Shown: piece by piece, positions 6,906 through 14,782 of the stretch
How the letters are laid out: each line of letters starts with the position of its first letter
Position numbering within the stretch: the stretch's first letter is position 1
Assembly: GCF_004348545.1 (NCBI RefSeq)
Contig: NZ_SMKL01000022.1
Span: forward strand, 1-64,000
Direction: 5' to 3'
DNA from: Jiangella ureilytica
Lineage (GTDB): Bacteria; Actinomycetota; Actinomycetes; Jiangellales; Jiangellaceae
DNA: 64,000 nucleotides
Notes under the pieces: model-generated
Database searches by the model: none
Told to the model about the DNA's origin: nothing
Seen by the model: the letters and a program-made list of their open reading frames with translations, nothing else
Made by a program: the position numbers and the translations under genes

Positions 6906-7966
6906 TGCCAGTCCCCACCGTCGAGCAGCCGGTCGGCGACGCCCGGACCGCTGCTGCGGGGCTGGTGCGCACCACCCGCGGCCGGCTGTTCTGGCTGGCC
7001 GTCTGCGCGGTGACGCTGGCGGTGACGTGCCTGGCCAGCATCGCCATCGGCGCGAAGTACATCCCGCTGGACGACGTGGTGCGGGCGCTGTTCGAGACCG
7101 GCGACGCCGACAACCAGGTGATCGTCGGCGACATGCGGGTCAACCGGACCATCCTCGGGCTGGTGTGCGGCATCGCGCTCGGGCTGGCCGGCGCGCTCAT
7201 GCAGGCGCTCACCCGCAACCCGCTCGCCGACCCCGGCATCCTCGGCGTCAACGCCGGTGCCGCGTTCGCCGTCGTACTGGGAGTGACGCTGTTCGGGTCG
7301 ATGGGCCTGACCGGCTACATCTGGTTCGCGTTCGCCGGGGCTGCGCTGGCCAGCGTCGTCGTCTACGCGCTGGCGATGGTCGGACGGGGGCAGGCCTCGC
7401 CCGTGCGGCTGGCGCTGTCCGGCATCGCGCTCGCGGCGGTCCTGCTGGGCTTCACCGACGCGATGATCATCTCGAACCCGCACGTGCTCGACGTGTTCCG
7501 GTTCTGGCAGGTCGGCTCGCTGGCCGGCCGCGACGTCGAGACCGTCGGCGCGGTGCTGCCGTTCATCGTCGTCGGCGTGCTGCTGGCGCTCGGCCTGGCC
7601 CGCACCCTCGACGCGATGGCGCTGGGCGACGACACCGCCGCCGCCCTGGGCGTGAACGTCATGCTCGCCCGCATCGTCGGGGTGCTCGCGGTGACGCTGC
7701 TGTGCGGCGCCGCCACGGCCGCCATCGGGCCGGTCGCGTTCGTCGGGCTCATGGTGCCGCATGTCGTGCGCGCGTTCACCGGCCCGGACCAGCGCTGGAT
7801 CCTGCCGTTCTGCCTGGTGGTCGCCCCGATCCTCATGCTGGTGTCGGACATCGTCGGCCGGGTGGTCCTGGGCACCGGCGAGCTTCCGGTCGGCATCGTC
7901 ACGACGGTCGTCGGCGGCCCGGTCCTCATCGCGCTGGTGCGCCGTCGGCGGATGGTGTCGTCGTGA
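6905..7966 (+). CDS. Iron-siderophore ABC transporter permease 1 (FecCD family)
   Basis: The 353-residue polytopic protein of the FecCD/BtuC family forms half of the membrane channel of a ferric-siderophore importer. Family signatures are VNRTILGLVCGIALGLAGALMQ, TRNPLADPGILGVNAGA and the C-terminal GPVAFVGLMVPHVVR before the last helices. About nine or ten hydrophobic segments are present. The start is leaderless-like and lies in the iron box. It overlaps the second permease by 4 bp (GTGA). No periplasmic-type binding lipoprotein gene is in the cluster, so the substrate-binding partner must be elsewhere. Confidence 0.92.
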   Translation: MPVPTVEQPVGDARTAAAGLVRTTRGRLFWLAVCAVTLAVTCLASIAIGAKYIPLDDVVRALFETGDADNQVIVGDMRVNRTILGLVCGIALGLAGALMQALTRNPLADPGILGVNAGAAFAVVLGVTLFGSMGLTGYIWFAFAGAALASVVVYALAMVGRGQASPVRLALSGIALAAVLLGFTDAMIISNPHVLDVFRFWQVGSLAGRDVETVGAVLPFIVVGVLLALGLARTLDAMALGDDTAAALGVNVMLARIVGVLAVTLLCGAATAAIGPVAFVGLMVPHVVRAFTGPDQRWILPFCLVVAPILMLVSDIVGRVVLGTGELPVGIVTTVVGGPVLIALVRRRRMVSS

Positions 7967-9033
7967 GCCGCCTCACCGTCGAGCCGACCGGCCTGTCGCC
8001 GACGGCGTACGTGCTGCGCGGCCCGCGCGACGCGTCCGTCCGCTTCGACCGCCGCGTCCTGCTCATGTGCTCGCTGCTGGTCGCCGTCATGGTGGCCGTC
8101 TTCCTCACGTCGCTGGCGGTCGGCGACTACACGATCTCCGCGGCCGACGTGGTGCGCACGCTGTTCGGGAACCCGCCGGACCCGCTGGCCGACTTCATCG
8201 TCAACGGCCGCCGGCTTCCCCGGGTGCTGGTCGCGTTCCTGGTCGGCGGCGCGCTCGGAGCGTCGGGCGCGGTGTTCCAGAGCCTGTCGCGCAACCCGCT
8301 GGGCAGCCCCGACGTCATCGGCTTCACCTCCGGCGCGTCGGCCGGCGCGGTGTTCGTCATCCTGGTCGCCGGCGGCGGCATGCTGCAGGTCGCCGGCGGC
8401 GCCGTCACGGGCGGCGTGGTCACCGCGGTCGCCGTCTACCTGCTCGCCTACAAGCGCGGCGTGCAGGGCTTCCGGCTCATCCTCGTCGGCATCGCGGCCG
8501 GCGCCATGCTGACGTCGGGCGTCCACTACCTGCTCATGCGCGCCGAGCTCATCCAGGCCGCCAGCGCGCAGGTCTGGCTGACCGGGTCGCTGAACACCCG
8601 CGCCTGGGACCACGTCACGGCCGTCGGCATCGGGGTCGCCGTCATCGCGCCGCTGCTCGCCGTCCTGTCCCGGCCGATGCGCATGATCGAGATGGGCGAC
8701 GACGCCGCGACCGGCTTGGGCGTCGACGCGGAACGGGTCCGGCTCGGCATGCTGATCGCCGCCACCGTGCTCGCCGCGATCAGCGTCGCGGCGGCCGGGC
8801 CGATCGCGTTCATCGCGCTGGCGGCGCCGCATCTGGCCCGGCGGCTGACCGGCGCCGCGGGGGCGGCGGTCGGCTCGGCGGCGCTGATGGGGGCGGCCCT
8901 GCTCGGCGCCAGCGACCTCGTCGCGCAGTGGGTGCTGCCGTCGCCGCTGCCGGTCGGCGTGGTGACGGTGTGCATCGGCGGTCTGTACCTCGTCTGGCTC
9001 CTCGCGCGGGAAGGTCGGCGCAACCATGTCTGA
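7963..9033 (+). CDS. Iron-siderophore ABC transporter permease 2 (FecCD family)
   Basis: The 356-residue paralogue of the preceding permease carries RLPRVLVAFLVGGALGASGAVFQ, SRNPLGSPDVIGFTSGAS and GPIAFIALAAPHLARRL. It would pair with 6905-7966 as a heterodimer in the cytoplasmic membrane. GTG 7963 overlaps the previous stop, giving translational coupling, and its own 3' end overlaps the ATPase ATG by 8 bp. The long open frame upstream of 7963 in this frame is a shadow of permease 1. Confidence 0.92.
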   Translation: MSRLTVEPTGLSPTAYVLRGPRDASVRFDRRVLLMCSLLVAVMVAVFLTSLAVGDYTISAADVVRTLFGNPPDPLADFIVNGRRLPRVLVAFLVGGALGASGAVFQSLSRNPLGSPDVIGFTSGASAGAVFVILVAGGGMLQVAGGAVTGGVVTAVAVYLLAYKRGVQGFRLILVGIAAGAMLTSGVHYLLMRAELIQAASAQVWLTGSLNTRAWDHVTAVGIGVAVIAPLLAVLSRPMRMIEMGDDAATGLGVDAERVRLGMLIAATVLAAISVAAAGPIAFIALAAPHLARRLTGAAGAAVGSAALMGAALLGASDLVAQWVLPSPLPVGVVTVCIGGLYLVWLLAREGRRNHV

Positions 9034-9832
9034 ACCCCGGCTGCACGGGAACGACCTCACACTCGCGTACGACGAGCGGGTCATCTCGCGCGGGCTGTCC
9101 GTCTCGATTCCCGACGGCTCGTTCACCGTCATCGTCGGGCCGAACGCCTGCGGCAAGTCGACGCTGCTGCGCGCGCTGGCCCGCATGCTCAAGCCGTCGG
9201 CCGGGGCCGTCCACCTCGACGGGCAGCTGATCACCCGGTACTCGACCAAGGAGGCGGCCCGCCGGCTCGGGCTGCTGCCGCAGTCGTCGGTCGCGCCCGA
9301 GGGCATCACCGTCGCCGACCTCGTCTCCCGCGGCCGCTACCCGCACCAGCGGCTGTTCCGGCAGTGGTCGGCGGCCGACACCGAGGCCGTCGCCGAGGCC
9401 ATGGCGAACACCGGCGTCACCGACCTGCGGCACCGCCGCGTCGACGAGCTCTCCGGCGGGCAGCGGCAGCGGGTCTGGCTGGCCATGGTGCTGGCCCAGC
9501 AGACGCCGATCCTGCTGCTCGACGAGCCGACGACGTTCCTCGACATCGCGCACCAGATCGAGGTGCTCGACCTCTGCCACGATCTGCACGTCTCGCACGG
9601 CCGCACGCTGGTCGCCGTGCTGCACGACCTCAACCACGCCTGCCGCTACGCCTCGCACCTCATCGCCATGCGCGACGGCGAGATCGTGGCCCAGGGCGCG
9701 CCGGGCGCGATCGTCGACGAGACGCTGGTCCGCGAGGTCTTCGGGCTGAACTGCCGCATCATCGACGACCCCGAGACCGGCACGCCGCTGGTCATCCCCG
9801 CCGCACGGCAGGCCCTCAGCACCAGTTCGTGA
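9026..9832 (+). CDS. Iron-siderophore ABC transporter ATP-binding protein (FepC-like)
   Basis: The 268-residue ATPase energises siderophore import. Walker A is GPNACGKSTLL (about residues 38-48), the Q-loop is LLPQSSVAPEGITV, the signature is LSGGQRQRV, Walker B is ILLLDEPTTFLD, and the switch histidine is in AVLHDLNHACRYA. These match FepC/FhuC-type proteins. It is the last gene of the three-gene iron operon, and its end overlaps the convergent LysR gene by 17 bp. Confidence 0.93.
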   Translation: MSEPRLHGNDLTLAYDERVISRGLSVSIPDGSFTVIVGPNACGKSTLLRALARMLKPSAGAVHLDGQLITRYSTKEAARRLGLLPQSSVAPEGITVADLVSRGRYPHQRLFRQWSAADTEAVAEAMANTGVTDLRHRRVDELSGGQRQRVWLAMVLAQQTPILLLDEPTTFLDIAHQIEVLDLCHDLHVSHGRTLVAVLHDLNHACRYASHLIAMRDGEIVAQGAPGAIVDETLVREVFGLNCRIIDDPETGTPLVIPAARQALSTSS

Positions 9833-10787
9833 AGCCGGCGGCCGTCGCGCGCAGCGCCGTCAGGAACGCCTGGACGGGAAGCGGCGCGGGCGAGCGGCCG
9901 TAGGTGGCGACGGCGACGGTGCGGCGGTCGTCCGGCAGCGCCTCGACGACGACGCCGGGATGCCGGTTCGCCGTCAGCGCCAGCCCGGGCAGCGTGCTCA
10001 CGCCCAGCCCGGCCGCGACCAGCGACTGGACCGCCACGTAGTCGTCGGTCTCGAACGCGATGGCGGGGCTGAACCCGGCCCGCTCGCACGACTCGACGAG
10101 GTGCGCGCGGCACCGCTCGCAGCCGGCGATCCAGCGAGCGTTCGCGTGCGCGGCGAGGCCGTCGGCGGGCGCGGCACGCGCGATTCTGTCGGTGCCCGCC
10201 CGTAGGGTGGGCACCCTCCCAGCCGGGCGGGGACCGTACCCCGCGACACCGACGGGCACGACACCGGCGGGCGTCACGAGGTACAGCGGCTCGGTGAGCA
10301 GCGGCTCGACGGTGACGTCGCGCTCCTCGAGCGGGCCGTAGGCGAACACGACTGCCACGTCGACGTCGCCGGTGCGCAACGCCGTCAGCGCCGCGGGTGG
10401 CTCGGCCTCGGTGAGCGCGAGCTCGATGTCCGGGTGCGCCGCGCTGAACCGGGCCGCGGCCGCCGGGACCAGCGTGGCCAGCGCCGACGGGAACGCCGCC
10501 AGCCGCACCCGGCCGGTGCGCAGGCCGGCGTGGGCGGACAGTTCGGCCTCGGCCGCCTCGACCTGGCCCAGGATCTCCGCGGAGCGACGGGCCAGCAGCT
10601 CCCCCGCCTCGGTCAGCCGCAGCCCGCGGCCGGCCCGCTGCGTCAGCGGCATCCCGACCTCCGCCTCGAGCCGGGCGAGGTGGTGGCTGACGGAGGGCTG
10701 CGCATAGTGCAGGGCGTCGGCGGCCGCCGTGACCGATCCCTCGCGGGCGACGGCGACCAGCACACGCAACCGCGTGAGATCCAGCAT
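9816..10787 (-). CDS. LysR family regulator with an inserted palindromic element
   Basis: The 323-residue protein has an N-terminal LysR winged helix (LTRLRVLVAVAREGSVTAAADALHYAQPSVSHHLARLE) and a two-lobe ligand-binding domain. In the effector domain, after PLYLVTPAG, an unusual stretch GPRPAGRVPTLRAGTDRIAR is encoded by the 46-bp repeat at 10187-10232. The domain then resumes with ARWIAGCERCRAHLV, where relatives have a short linker. The insertion is in frame, so the regulator may still work. The start follows TATAGT by eight bases, suggesting a leaderless transcript. It probably regulates the divergent PLP enzyme at 10872 in the usual LysR manner. Confidence 0.88.
   Translation of the reverse strand: MLDLTRLRVLVAVAREGSVTAAADALHYAQPSVSHHLARLEAEVGMPLTQRAGRGLRLTEAGELLARRSAEILGQVEAAEAELSAHAGLRTGRVRLAAFPSALATLVPAAAARFSAAHPDIELALTEAEPPAALTALRTGDVDVAVVFAYGPLEERDVTVEPLLTEPLYLVTPAGVVPVGVAGYGPRPAGRVPTLRAGTDRIARAAPADGLAAHANARWIAGCERCRAHLVESCERAGFSPAIAFETDDYVAVQSLVAAGLGVSTLPGLALTANRHPGVVVEALPDDRRTVAVATYGRSPAPLPVQAFLTALRATAAGFTNWC
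10187..10232 (-). repeat. Palindromic element copy A, inside the LysR coding sequence
   Basis: This 46-bp copy of the repeat seen at 11863, 12018 and 12291 lies in frame within the LysR gene. Read on the minus strand it runs from the CCCCGCCCGG end to ACCGACA. The outer arms CCCGCCCG/CGGGCGGG are intact and an inner AGGGTG/CACCCT stem can form. It encodes GPRPAGRVPTLRAGTDR, the same reading frame that is open in the intergenic copies. Confidence 0.85.
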
Positions 10788-10798
10788 GAGCAGGAACT

Positions 10799-10843
10799 AT
10801 AGGCAGCATTGATGAAGACGTAGAAAACCCGCATTGGACCTAT
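10799..10843. promoter_or_regulatory. Divergent promoter region, possible LysR site
   Basis: The AT-richer gap between the divergent LysR gene and the PLP-enzyme gene contains an ATAGG (10799-10803) and CCTAT (10839-10843) pair and ATTGGACCTAT, of the T-N11-A type used by LysR proteins. It overlaps the TATAGT box of the LysR gene, fitting autorepression. The exact site is uncertain. Confidence 0.35.
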
Positions 10844-10871
10844 GGGTGCGCGTCGGGCGACCGTGGGGCGC

Positions 10872-11861
10872 ATGGAGCCACCCACGCTCGCCGACGTCCT
10901 CGACGCCCAGCGGCTGCTCGCCCCGCACCTGCCGCCGACTCCGACCTGGAACTACCCCGCGCTCGACGCCGCGGCCGGCGCGACGGTGTTCGTGAAGCAC
11001 GAGAACACCCAGCCCACCGGCGCGTTCAAGGTGCGCGGCGGCATCACGCTGCTGTCGCGGCTCGACCCGGCGGTGCGCGAGCGCGGCGTGGTCGGCTACT
11101 CCACCGGCAACCACGCTCAGTCGCTGGCCTACGCCGCGCGGCTGTTCGGCGTGCCGTGCACCATCGTCATGCCAGAGCAGGCCAACCGCGCCAAGGCCGA
11201 CGCCGTCCGGCGTCTCGGCGCGGAGCTCGTGCAGCACGGCGCGACCTTCGACGACGCCGCGCCGTACGCACGCTCGCTGGCGGCGGATCGCGGGATGCGG
11301 CTGGTGAGCGCGGCCGACGAGCCGGACATCATCGCCGGGGTCGCGACGGTGTACGCCGAGCTGTTCGCGCAGCAGCCGCACCTGGACGCCGTCGTCGTCC
11401 CGGTCGGGAGCGGCAGCGGGGCGGCGGCGGCCTGCCTGGTCGCGGCGGCGCTGGCCCCGGGCTGCGAAATCATCGCGGTGCAGGCGGCGGACTCGCCCGC
11501 GGCGCGCGACTCGTGGCGCGGCGGCGAGCTGGTGCGGCGGCCGAACCGGACCGCCGTCGAAGGGCTCGCGACCGGGTCCGGCTTCGCTCTGCCGCAGAGG
11601 ATCCTGCGCGACCGGCTGGCCGACTTCGTCCTCGTCGGCGACGACGAGATCGCCGCGGCGCAATGGCGGCTGCTGCACGACGCCCACCTCCTGGCCGAGG
11701 GCGCCGGCGCGGCCGCGACCGCTGCCGTGCTGGCCGACCCGGACCGCTTCACCGGCCGCCGGGTCGGCGTCGTCTGCACCGGCGGCAACGCGAGCGGGGC
11801 CGAGCTGCGCCACTGCATCGCCCGGGAGACGACGGAACCGGTCGCGGCCCGTCTGGGGTAG
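10872..11861 (+). CDS. Threonine dehydratase-like PLP enzyme (fold type II)
   Basis: The 329-residue enzyme belongs to the tryptophan-synthase-beta/threonine dehydratase group. The PLP lysine lies in TGAFKVRGG (about residue 55), the phosphate-binding loop is the glycine-rich PVGSGSGAAAA, and STGNHAQSLAYAA and CTGGNASGAEL are the other cofactor-contact motifs. There is no ACT regulatory domain, so it is a catabolic-type serine/threonine dehydratase or a relative acting on hydroxy-amino acids. ATG 10872 is preferred over the upstream in-frame start because of GGGGCG before it. It is divergent from, and probably controlled by, the LysR regulator. Its stop codon lies one base before repeat copy B. 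Confidence 0.88.
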   Translation: MEPPTLADVLDAQRLLAPHLPPTPTWNYPALDAAAGATVFVKHENTQPTGAFKVRGGITLLSRLDPAVRERGVVGYSTGNHAQSLAYAARLFGVPCTIVMPEQANRAKADAVRRLGAELVQHGATFDDAAPYARSLAADRGMRLVSAADEPDIIAGVATVYAELFAQQPHLDAVVVPVGSGSGAAAACLVAAALAPGCEIIAVQAADSPAARDSWRGGELVRRPNRTAVEGLATGSGFALPQRILRDRLADFVLVGDDEIAAAQWRLLHDAHLLAEGAGAAATAAVLADPDRFTGRRVGVVCTGGNASGAELRHCIARETTEPVAARLG

Positions 11862-11862
11862 A

Positions 11863-11909
11863 CCCCGCCCGGTTGGGAGGGAGTCCCACCCTACGGGCGG
11901 GAACCGACA
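11863..11909 (+). repeat. Palindromic element copy B
   Basis: 47 bp beginning one base after the stop codon of the PLP enzyme. Outer arms CCCGCCCG/CGGGCGGG are perfect, the inner TGGGA/TCCCA stem encloses GGGAG, and the copy ends ACCGACA. It differs from copy D at one position and from copy C at about one or two. Confidence 0.88.
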
Positions 11910-12017
11910 ATGCCGACAATGTTGGGGCGCGCTCCGGGGAAGAACGACGACGTCAGCCGCCGCCGGTCGGGTCGGCCACGCCCGGTCCTCCGCCGACCCC
12001 GCTTGGTCCTACGCCGA

Positions 12018-12064
12018 CCCCGCCCGGTGGGGAGGGAGTCCCACCCTACGGGCGGGAACCGACA
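12018..12064 (+). repeat. Palindromic element copy C
   Basis: 47 bp with the same outer 8-bp arms and inner stem as copy B. Preceded by one 21-bp minisatellite unit (from 11995) and followed by GGTCGGGCGCGCTCCGACGG. Confidence 0.88.
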
Positions 12065-12139
12065 GGTCGGGCGCGCTCCGACGGGAGGATGACGACGTCA
12101 GCCCCCGCCGGTCGGGTCGGCCACCACCCGTCGTCCGCC

Positions 12140-12288
12140 GACCCCGCTTGGTCCTCCGCCGACCCGGCTTGGTCCTCCGCCGACCCGGCTTGGTCCTTCC
12201 GCCGACCCGGCTTGGTCCTCCGCCGACCCGGCTTGGTCCTCCGCCGACCCGGCTTGGTCCTTCCGCCGACCCGGCTTGGTCCTCCGCC
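12140..12288. repeat. Seven-unit 21/22-bp minisatellite
   Basis: Units of GACCCGGCTTGGTCCTCCGCC begin at 12140, 12161, 12182, 12204, 12225, 12246 and 12268 and run into copy D at 12289. Spacings are 21, 21, 22, 21, 21, 22, 21; the extra T falls in every third unit, giving a 64-bp higher-order period. The first unit reads CCCCG where the later ones read CCCGG. There are no spacers, so it is not a CRISPR array. Confidence 0.9.
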
Positions 12289-12290
12289 GA

Positions 12291-12337
12291 CCCCGCCCGG
12301 TTGGGAGGGAGCCCCACCCTACGGGCGGGAACCGACA
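12291..12337 (+). repeat. Palindromic element copy D
   Basis: 47 bp directly after the minisatellite, whose last CGACCC forms the left edge of the element. Same outer and inner arms as B and C. It ends ACCGACA and is followed by GGGCGCGCTCCGACGG, as copy C is. Confidence 0.88.
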
Positions 12338-12427
12338 AGTCCGGGCGCGCTCCGACGGCGGGGCCGCAGGCTGACGCCGCCGCCGATCGGGCCGAGGAGG
12401 TCATCGCTGCCCAGTAGGGTCCGGTGC

Positions 12428-13615
12428 ATGGAGTCGCAGGTCGTGGTGTTCGTCGTCGCGGTCATCGCGGTGTCGCTGGCGGCCGTCCTGCTGACCCGGC
12501 TGGTGCGCTCGCGGCTGGTACTGGGGACGACCGAGGACCAGACGACCTACCGCATTCTGCACACGACCAGCCTCGCCTCGCCCGAGCTGCGCGCCGGGCT
12601 GGCCGCCGGCGCGGACAAGGCGGTCCGGCACCTGCGCGAGCTGCTGGCCACGCCCGCGCTGGCGCTGACCGACGGCGACGGCGTCGTCACCTGGGACGGC
12701 GTGGGCGCGAACCAGCACATCCACAACGTGCGGCGGCATGCGGCCCGGGCGCTCGACGGCGGCAACACCGACGTCCTGGGGCCGCCCGCCGTCGAGTGTG
12801 ACCGCCTCGACTGCCCCGTCCGGCACGCCGTCGCCGCCGCGCTGACCATGGACGACCGCGTCGCCGGCGCGCTCATCGCCTACACGTCGGCGCGGCCGTC
12901 GGCCGGTCTGGTCCGCGCCGTCGAGGAGGTCGCCCGGTTCGTGTCCGGCCAACTCGAGCTGGCCGAGTTCGACCGCGAGCGAGCCAAGCTGGCCGAGGCG
13001 GAGATCCGGGCGCTGCGGGCGCAGATCTCGCCGCATTTCATCTACAACGCGCTCGGCGCGATCGCGTCGTACGTGCGCACCGACCCCGAGCACGCCCGCG
13101 AGCTGCTGCTCGAGTTCGCCGACTTCACCCGGTACTCGTTCCGCCGGCACGGCGACTTCACCACGCTGGCCGAGGAGCTGCGCTCGATCGAGCGGTACCT
13201 CACGCTCGAGAAGGCCCGGTTCGGCGACCGGCTGTCGGTGACGCTGCGGGTCGCGCCCGAGGTGCTCCCCGTCGCCGTCCCGTTCTTGTGCCTGCAGCCG
13301 TTGGTCGAGAACGCCGTCCGGCACGGGCTCGAGGGCCGCTCCGACCCCGGGCACATCACGATCGTCGCCGAGGACGCCGGCAACGAGGCCTTGATCAGCA
13401 TCGACGACGACGGCGTCGGCATGGATCCGGAGCTCGCGCGCGGCCTGCTGGCCGGCGACGTCGCCGGCGATCGGGTGGGCATCGGCAACGTCGACGAGCG
13501 GCTGCGTGCGGTCTTCGGCGACGAGTACGGCCTGGTCATCGAGACCGCGAACGGGGCCGGAACAAAGGTCAGCCTGCGGGTGCCGAAGTACCGGCCGGGC
13601 GTGCACGCGACGTGA
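12428..13615 (+). CDS. LytS-type sensor histidine kinase with GAF-like domain
   Basis: The 395-residue kinase has one N-terminal transmembrane helix (residues about 4-23), a GAF-like sensor region (about 40-175) and a His_kinase core. The phospho-acceptor is His203 in AQISPHFIYNAL, the N-box is PLVENAVRHGLEG, and the G-box is DDDGVGMDP with VGIGNVDERL. This is the family partnered with LytTR regulators, and one follows 62 bp downstream. Downstream symporter genes suggest a carboxylate or acetate signal, as in BtsS/YpdA-type systems, but the ligand is an inference. The ATG lies seven bases after TAGGGT, suggesting leaderless expression. The promoter lies immediately beyond the repeat island. 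Confidence 0.9.
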   Translation: MESQVVVFVVAVIAVSLAAVLLTRLVRSRLVLGTTEDQTTYRILHTTSLASPELRAGLAAGADKAVRHLRELLATPALALTDGDGVVTWDGVGANQHIHNVRRHAARALDGGNTDVLGPPAVECDRLDCPVRHAVAAALTMDDRVAGALIAYTSARPSAGLVRAVEEVARFVSGQLELAEFDRERAKLAEAEIRALRAQISPHFIYNALGAIASYVRTDPEHARELLLEFADFTRYSFRRHGDFTTLAEELRSIERYLTLEKARFGDRLSVTLRVAPEVLPVAVPFLCLQPLVENAVRHGLEGRSDPGHITIVAEDAGNEALISIDDDGVGMDPELARGLLAGDVAGDRVGIGNVDERLRAVFGDEYGLVIETANGAGTKVSLRVPKYRPGVHAT

Positions 13616-13677
13616 CGCCGGGCGTCGCACCGCGCGACGCTGGCCTTCGGCGGGCGCCCGGCACTAGCCTCGCGGCC

Positions 13678-14415
13678 ATGCTCAGCGTTCTGGCGGTCGA
13701 CGACGAGCCACCGGCGCTGGCGGAGCTCGCCTTCCTGCTGGAGCAGAACGAGCACGTCGGCCAGGTGCTGACCGCCGGCGACGGGGCCGGTGCGCTGCGG
13801 CTGCTCGAGCAGCAGCACGTCGACACCGTCTTCCTCGACATCCGGATGCCGGGTCTGTCGGGGCTCGACCTCGCGCGCGTGCTGGCCCGGTTCCGCCGCC
13901 CGCCCGCCGTCGTCTTCGTCACGGCCTACGACGATCACGCCGTCACCGCGTTCGACCTGCACGCCGTCGACTACGTCATGAAGCCGTACCGGCGCGAGCG
14001 GCTGTTCGAGGCGATCCGGCGCGCGACCGACGCGGTGGACGGGGCGCGGTCATCCGCGGGCGACGACGGGGACGACGAGACCATCTCCGTCGAGCTCGGC
14101 GGCGTCACCCGGTTCATCCGCCGCAGCGAGGTGGCCTACGTCAGCGCCCAGGGCGACTACGCACGGCTGCACACCGCCGACGGCGGGAGCCACCTGCTGC
14201 GGGTGCCGCTCGCGACGCTCGAGGACCGCTGGGCGCCGGCCGGGTTCGTGCGCATCCACCGCAGCTACCTCGTCGCGCTCACGTCCATCGAGGAGCTGCG
14301 CGCCGACGCCGGGCGCTACACCGTCGTCATCGGCGACACCACGCTCCCCGTCAGCCGGCGCCATACCCGCGACCTGCGCGACCGGCTGGTCCGGCGGGCC
14401 GGCGGAACGGGGTGA
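13678..14415 (+). CDS. LytTR response regulator
   Basis: The 245-residue protein has a receiver domain (acidic pair Asp8-Asp9, phospho-acceptor Asp54 in FLDIRMPG, Thr82, Lys102) and a LytTR DNA-binding domain (about 135-240) with AQGDYARLHT and FVRIHRSYLVAL signatures. It is the partner of the upstream LytS-type kinase. The ATG lies seven bases after TAGCCT, so it can be transcribed as its own leaderless mRNA as well as with the kinase. Likely targets are the symporter genes directly downstream. Confidence 0.92.
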   Translation: MLSVLAVDDEPPALAELAFLLEQNEHVGQVLTAGDGAGALRLLEQQHVDTVFLDIRMPGLSGLDLARVLARFRRPPAVVFVTAYDDHAVTAFDLHAVDYVMKPYRRERLFEAIRRATDAVDGARSSAGDDGDDETISVELGGVTRFIRRSEVAYVSAQGDYARLHTADGGSHLLRVPLATLEDRWAPAGFVRIHRSYLVALTSIEELRADAGRYTVVIGDTTLPVSRRHTRDLRDRLVRRAGGTG

Positions 14416-14419
14416 CCCG

Positions 14420-14782
14420 GTGATGGAGCGGGTCACCGTCACGGGCCCCCGACGGCGCCGGCCGCCGGCCCGGCGACGGGCGGTGACCGCGGAGATCGAC
14501 GCGCAGACGCAGCTCGGCGAGGTGTACATGCGGGCGCTGCTGCGGGCCCAGCTCCGGCTCAGCCTGGCCGTGGCGGGCGTGGTCCTCGGGCTGCTCGCGA
14601 CGTTGCCCCTGCTGTTCGCCCTCGCGCCGCGGATCAGCGCGATCGAGCTGGCCGGCATCCCGCTGCCGTGGCTGGTGCTCGGCGGGCTGATCTACCCGGC
14701 GCTGGTCGCGGCTGCCTGGTTCTACGTGCGCGCGGCCGAACGCGTCGAGCGCGACTTCGGCGACATGGTGAACCGGTCGTGA
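14420..14782 (+). CDS. Small membrane protein ahead of the symporter
   Basis: The 120-residue protein has a very basic N-terminus ([10 protein letters not shown]), a short amphipathic stretch (TQLGEVYMRALLRAQLRL) and two transmembrane helices. Its layout recalls DUF485 proteins, which are encoded with acetate symporters, although the DUF485 signature itself is weak. GTG 14420 and ATG 14423 are both possible starts. The stop overlaps the start of the sodium-solute symporter by 4 bp, so it is probably a subunit or assembly partner of that transporter. Confidence 0.75.
   Translation: MMERVTVTGPRRRRPPARRRAVTAEIDAQTQLGEVYMRALLRAQLRLSLAVAGVVLGLLATLPLLFALAPRISAIELAGIPLPWLVLGGLIYPALVAAAWFYVRAAERVERDFGDMVNRS

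Larger units (their letters stand above)
11862..12427. other. 566-bp non-coding repeat island
   Basis: No gene is supported here. The gap holds palindromic copies B, C and D and a 21/22-bp minisatellite. A shared flank also occurs: GACGACGTCAGCC then CCGCCGGTCGGGTCGG appears after B (from about 11946) and again after C (from about 12090), and GGGCGCGCTCCGACGG follows both C and D. This points to growth by tandem duplication of element plus flank plus minisatellite. The last bases carry TAGGGT (12415-12420), the probable -10 of the histidine kinase gene. Confidence 0.8.

Noticed and set aside
12140-12288. CRISPR array
   Set aside because: Units are directly adjacent without spacers and no cas genes are near. 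The same argument applies to 29171-29326.
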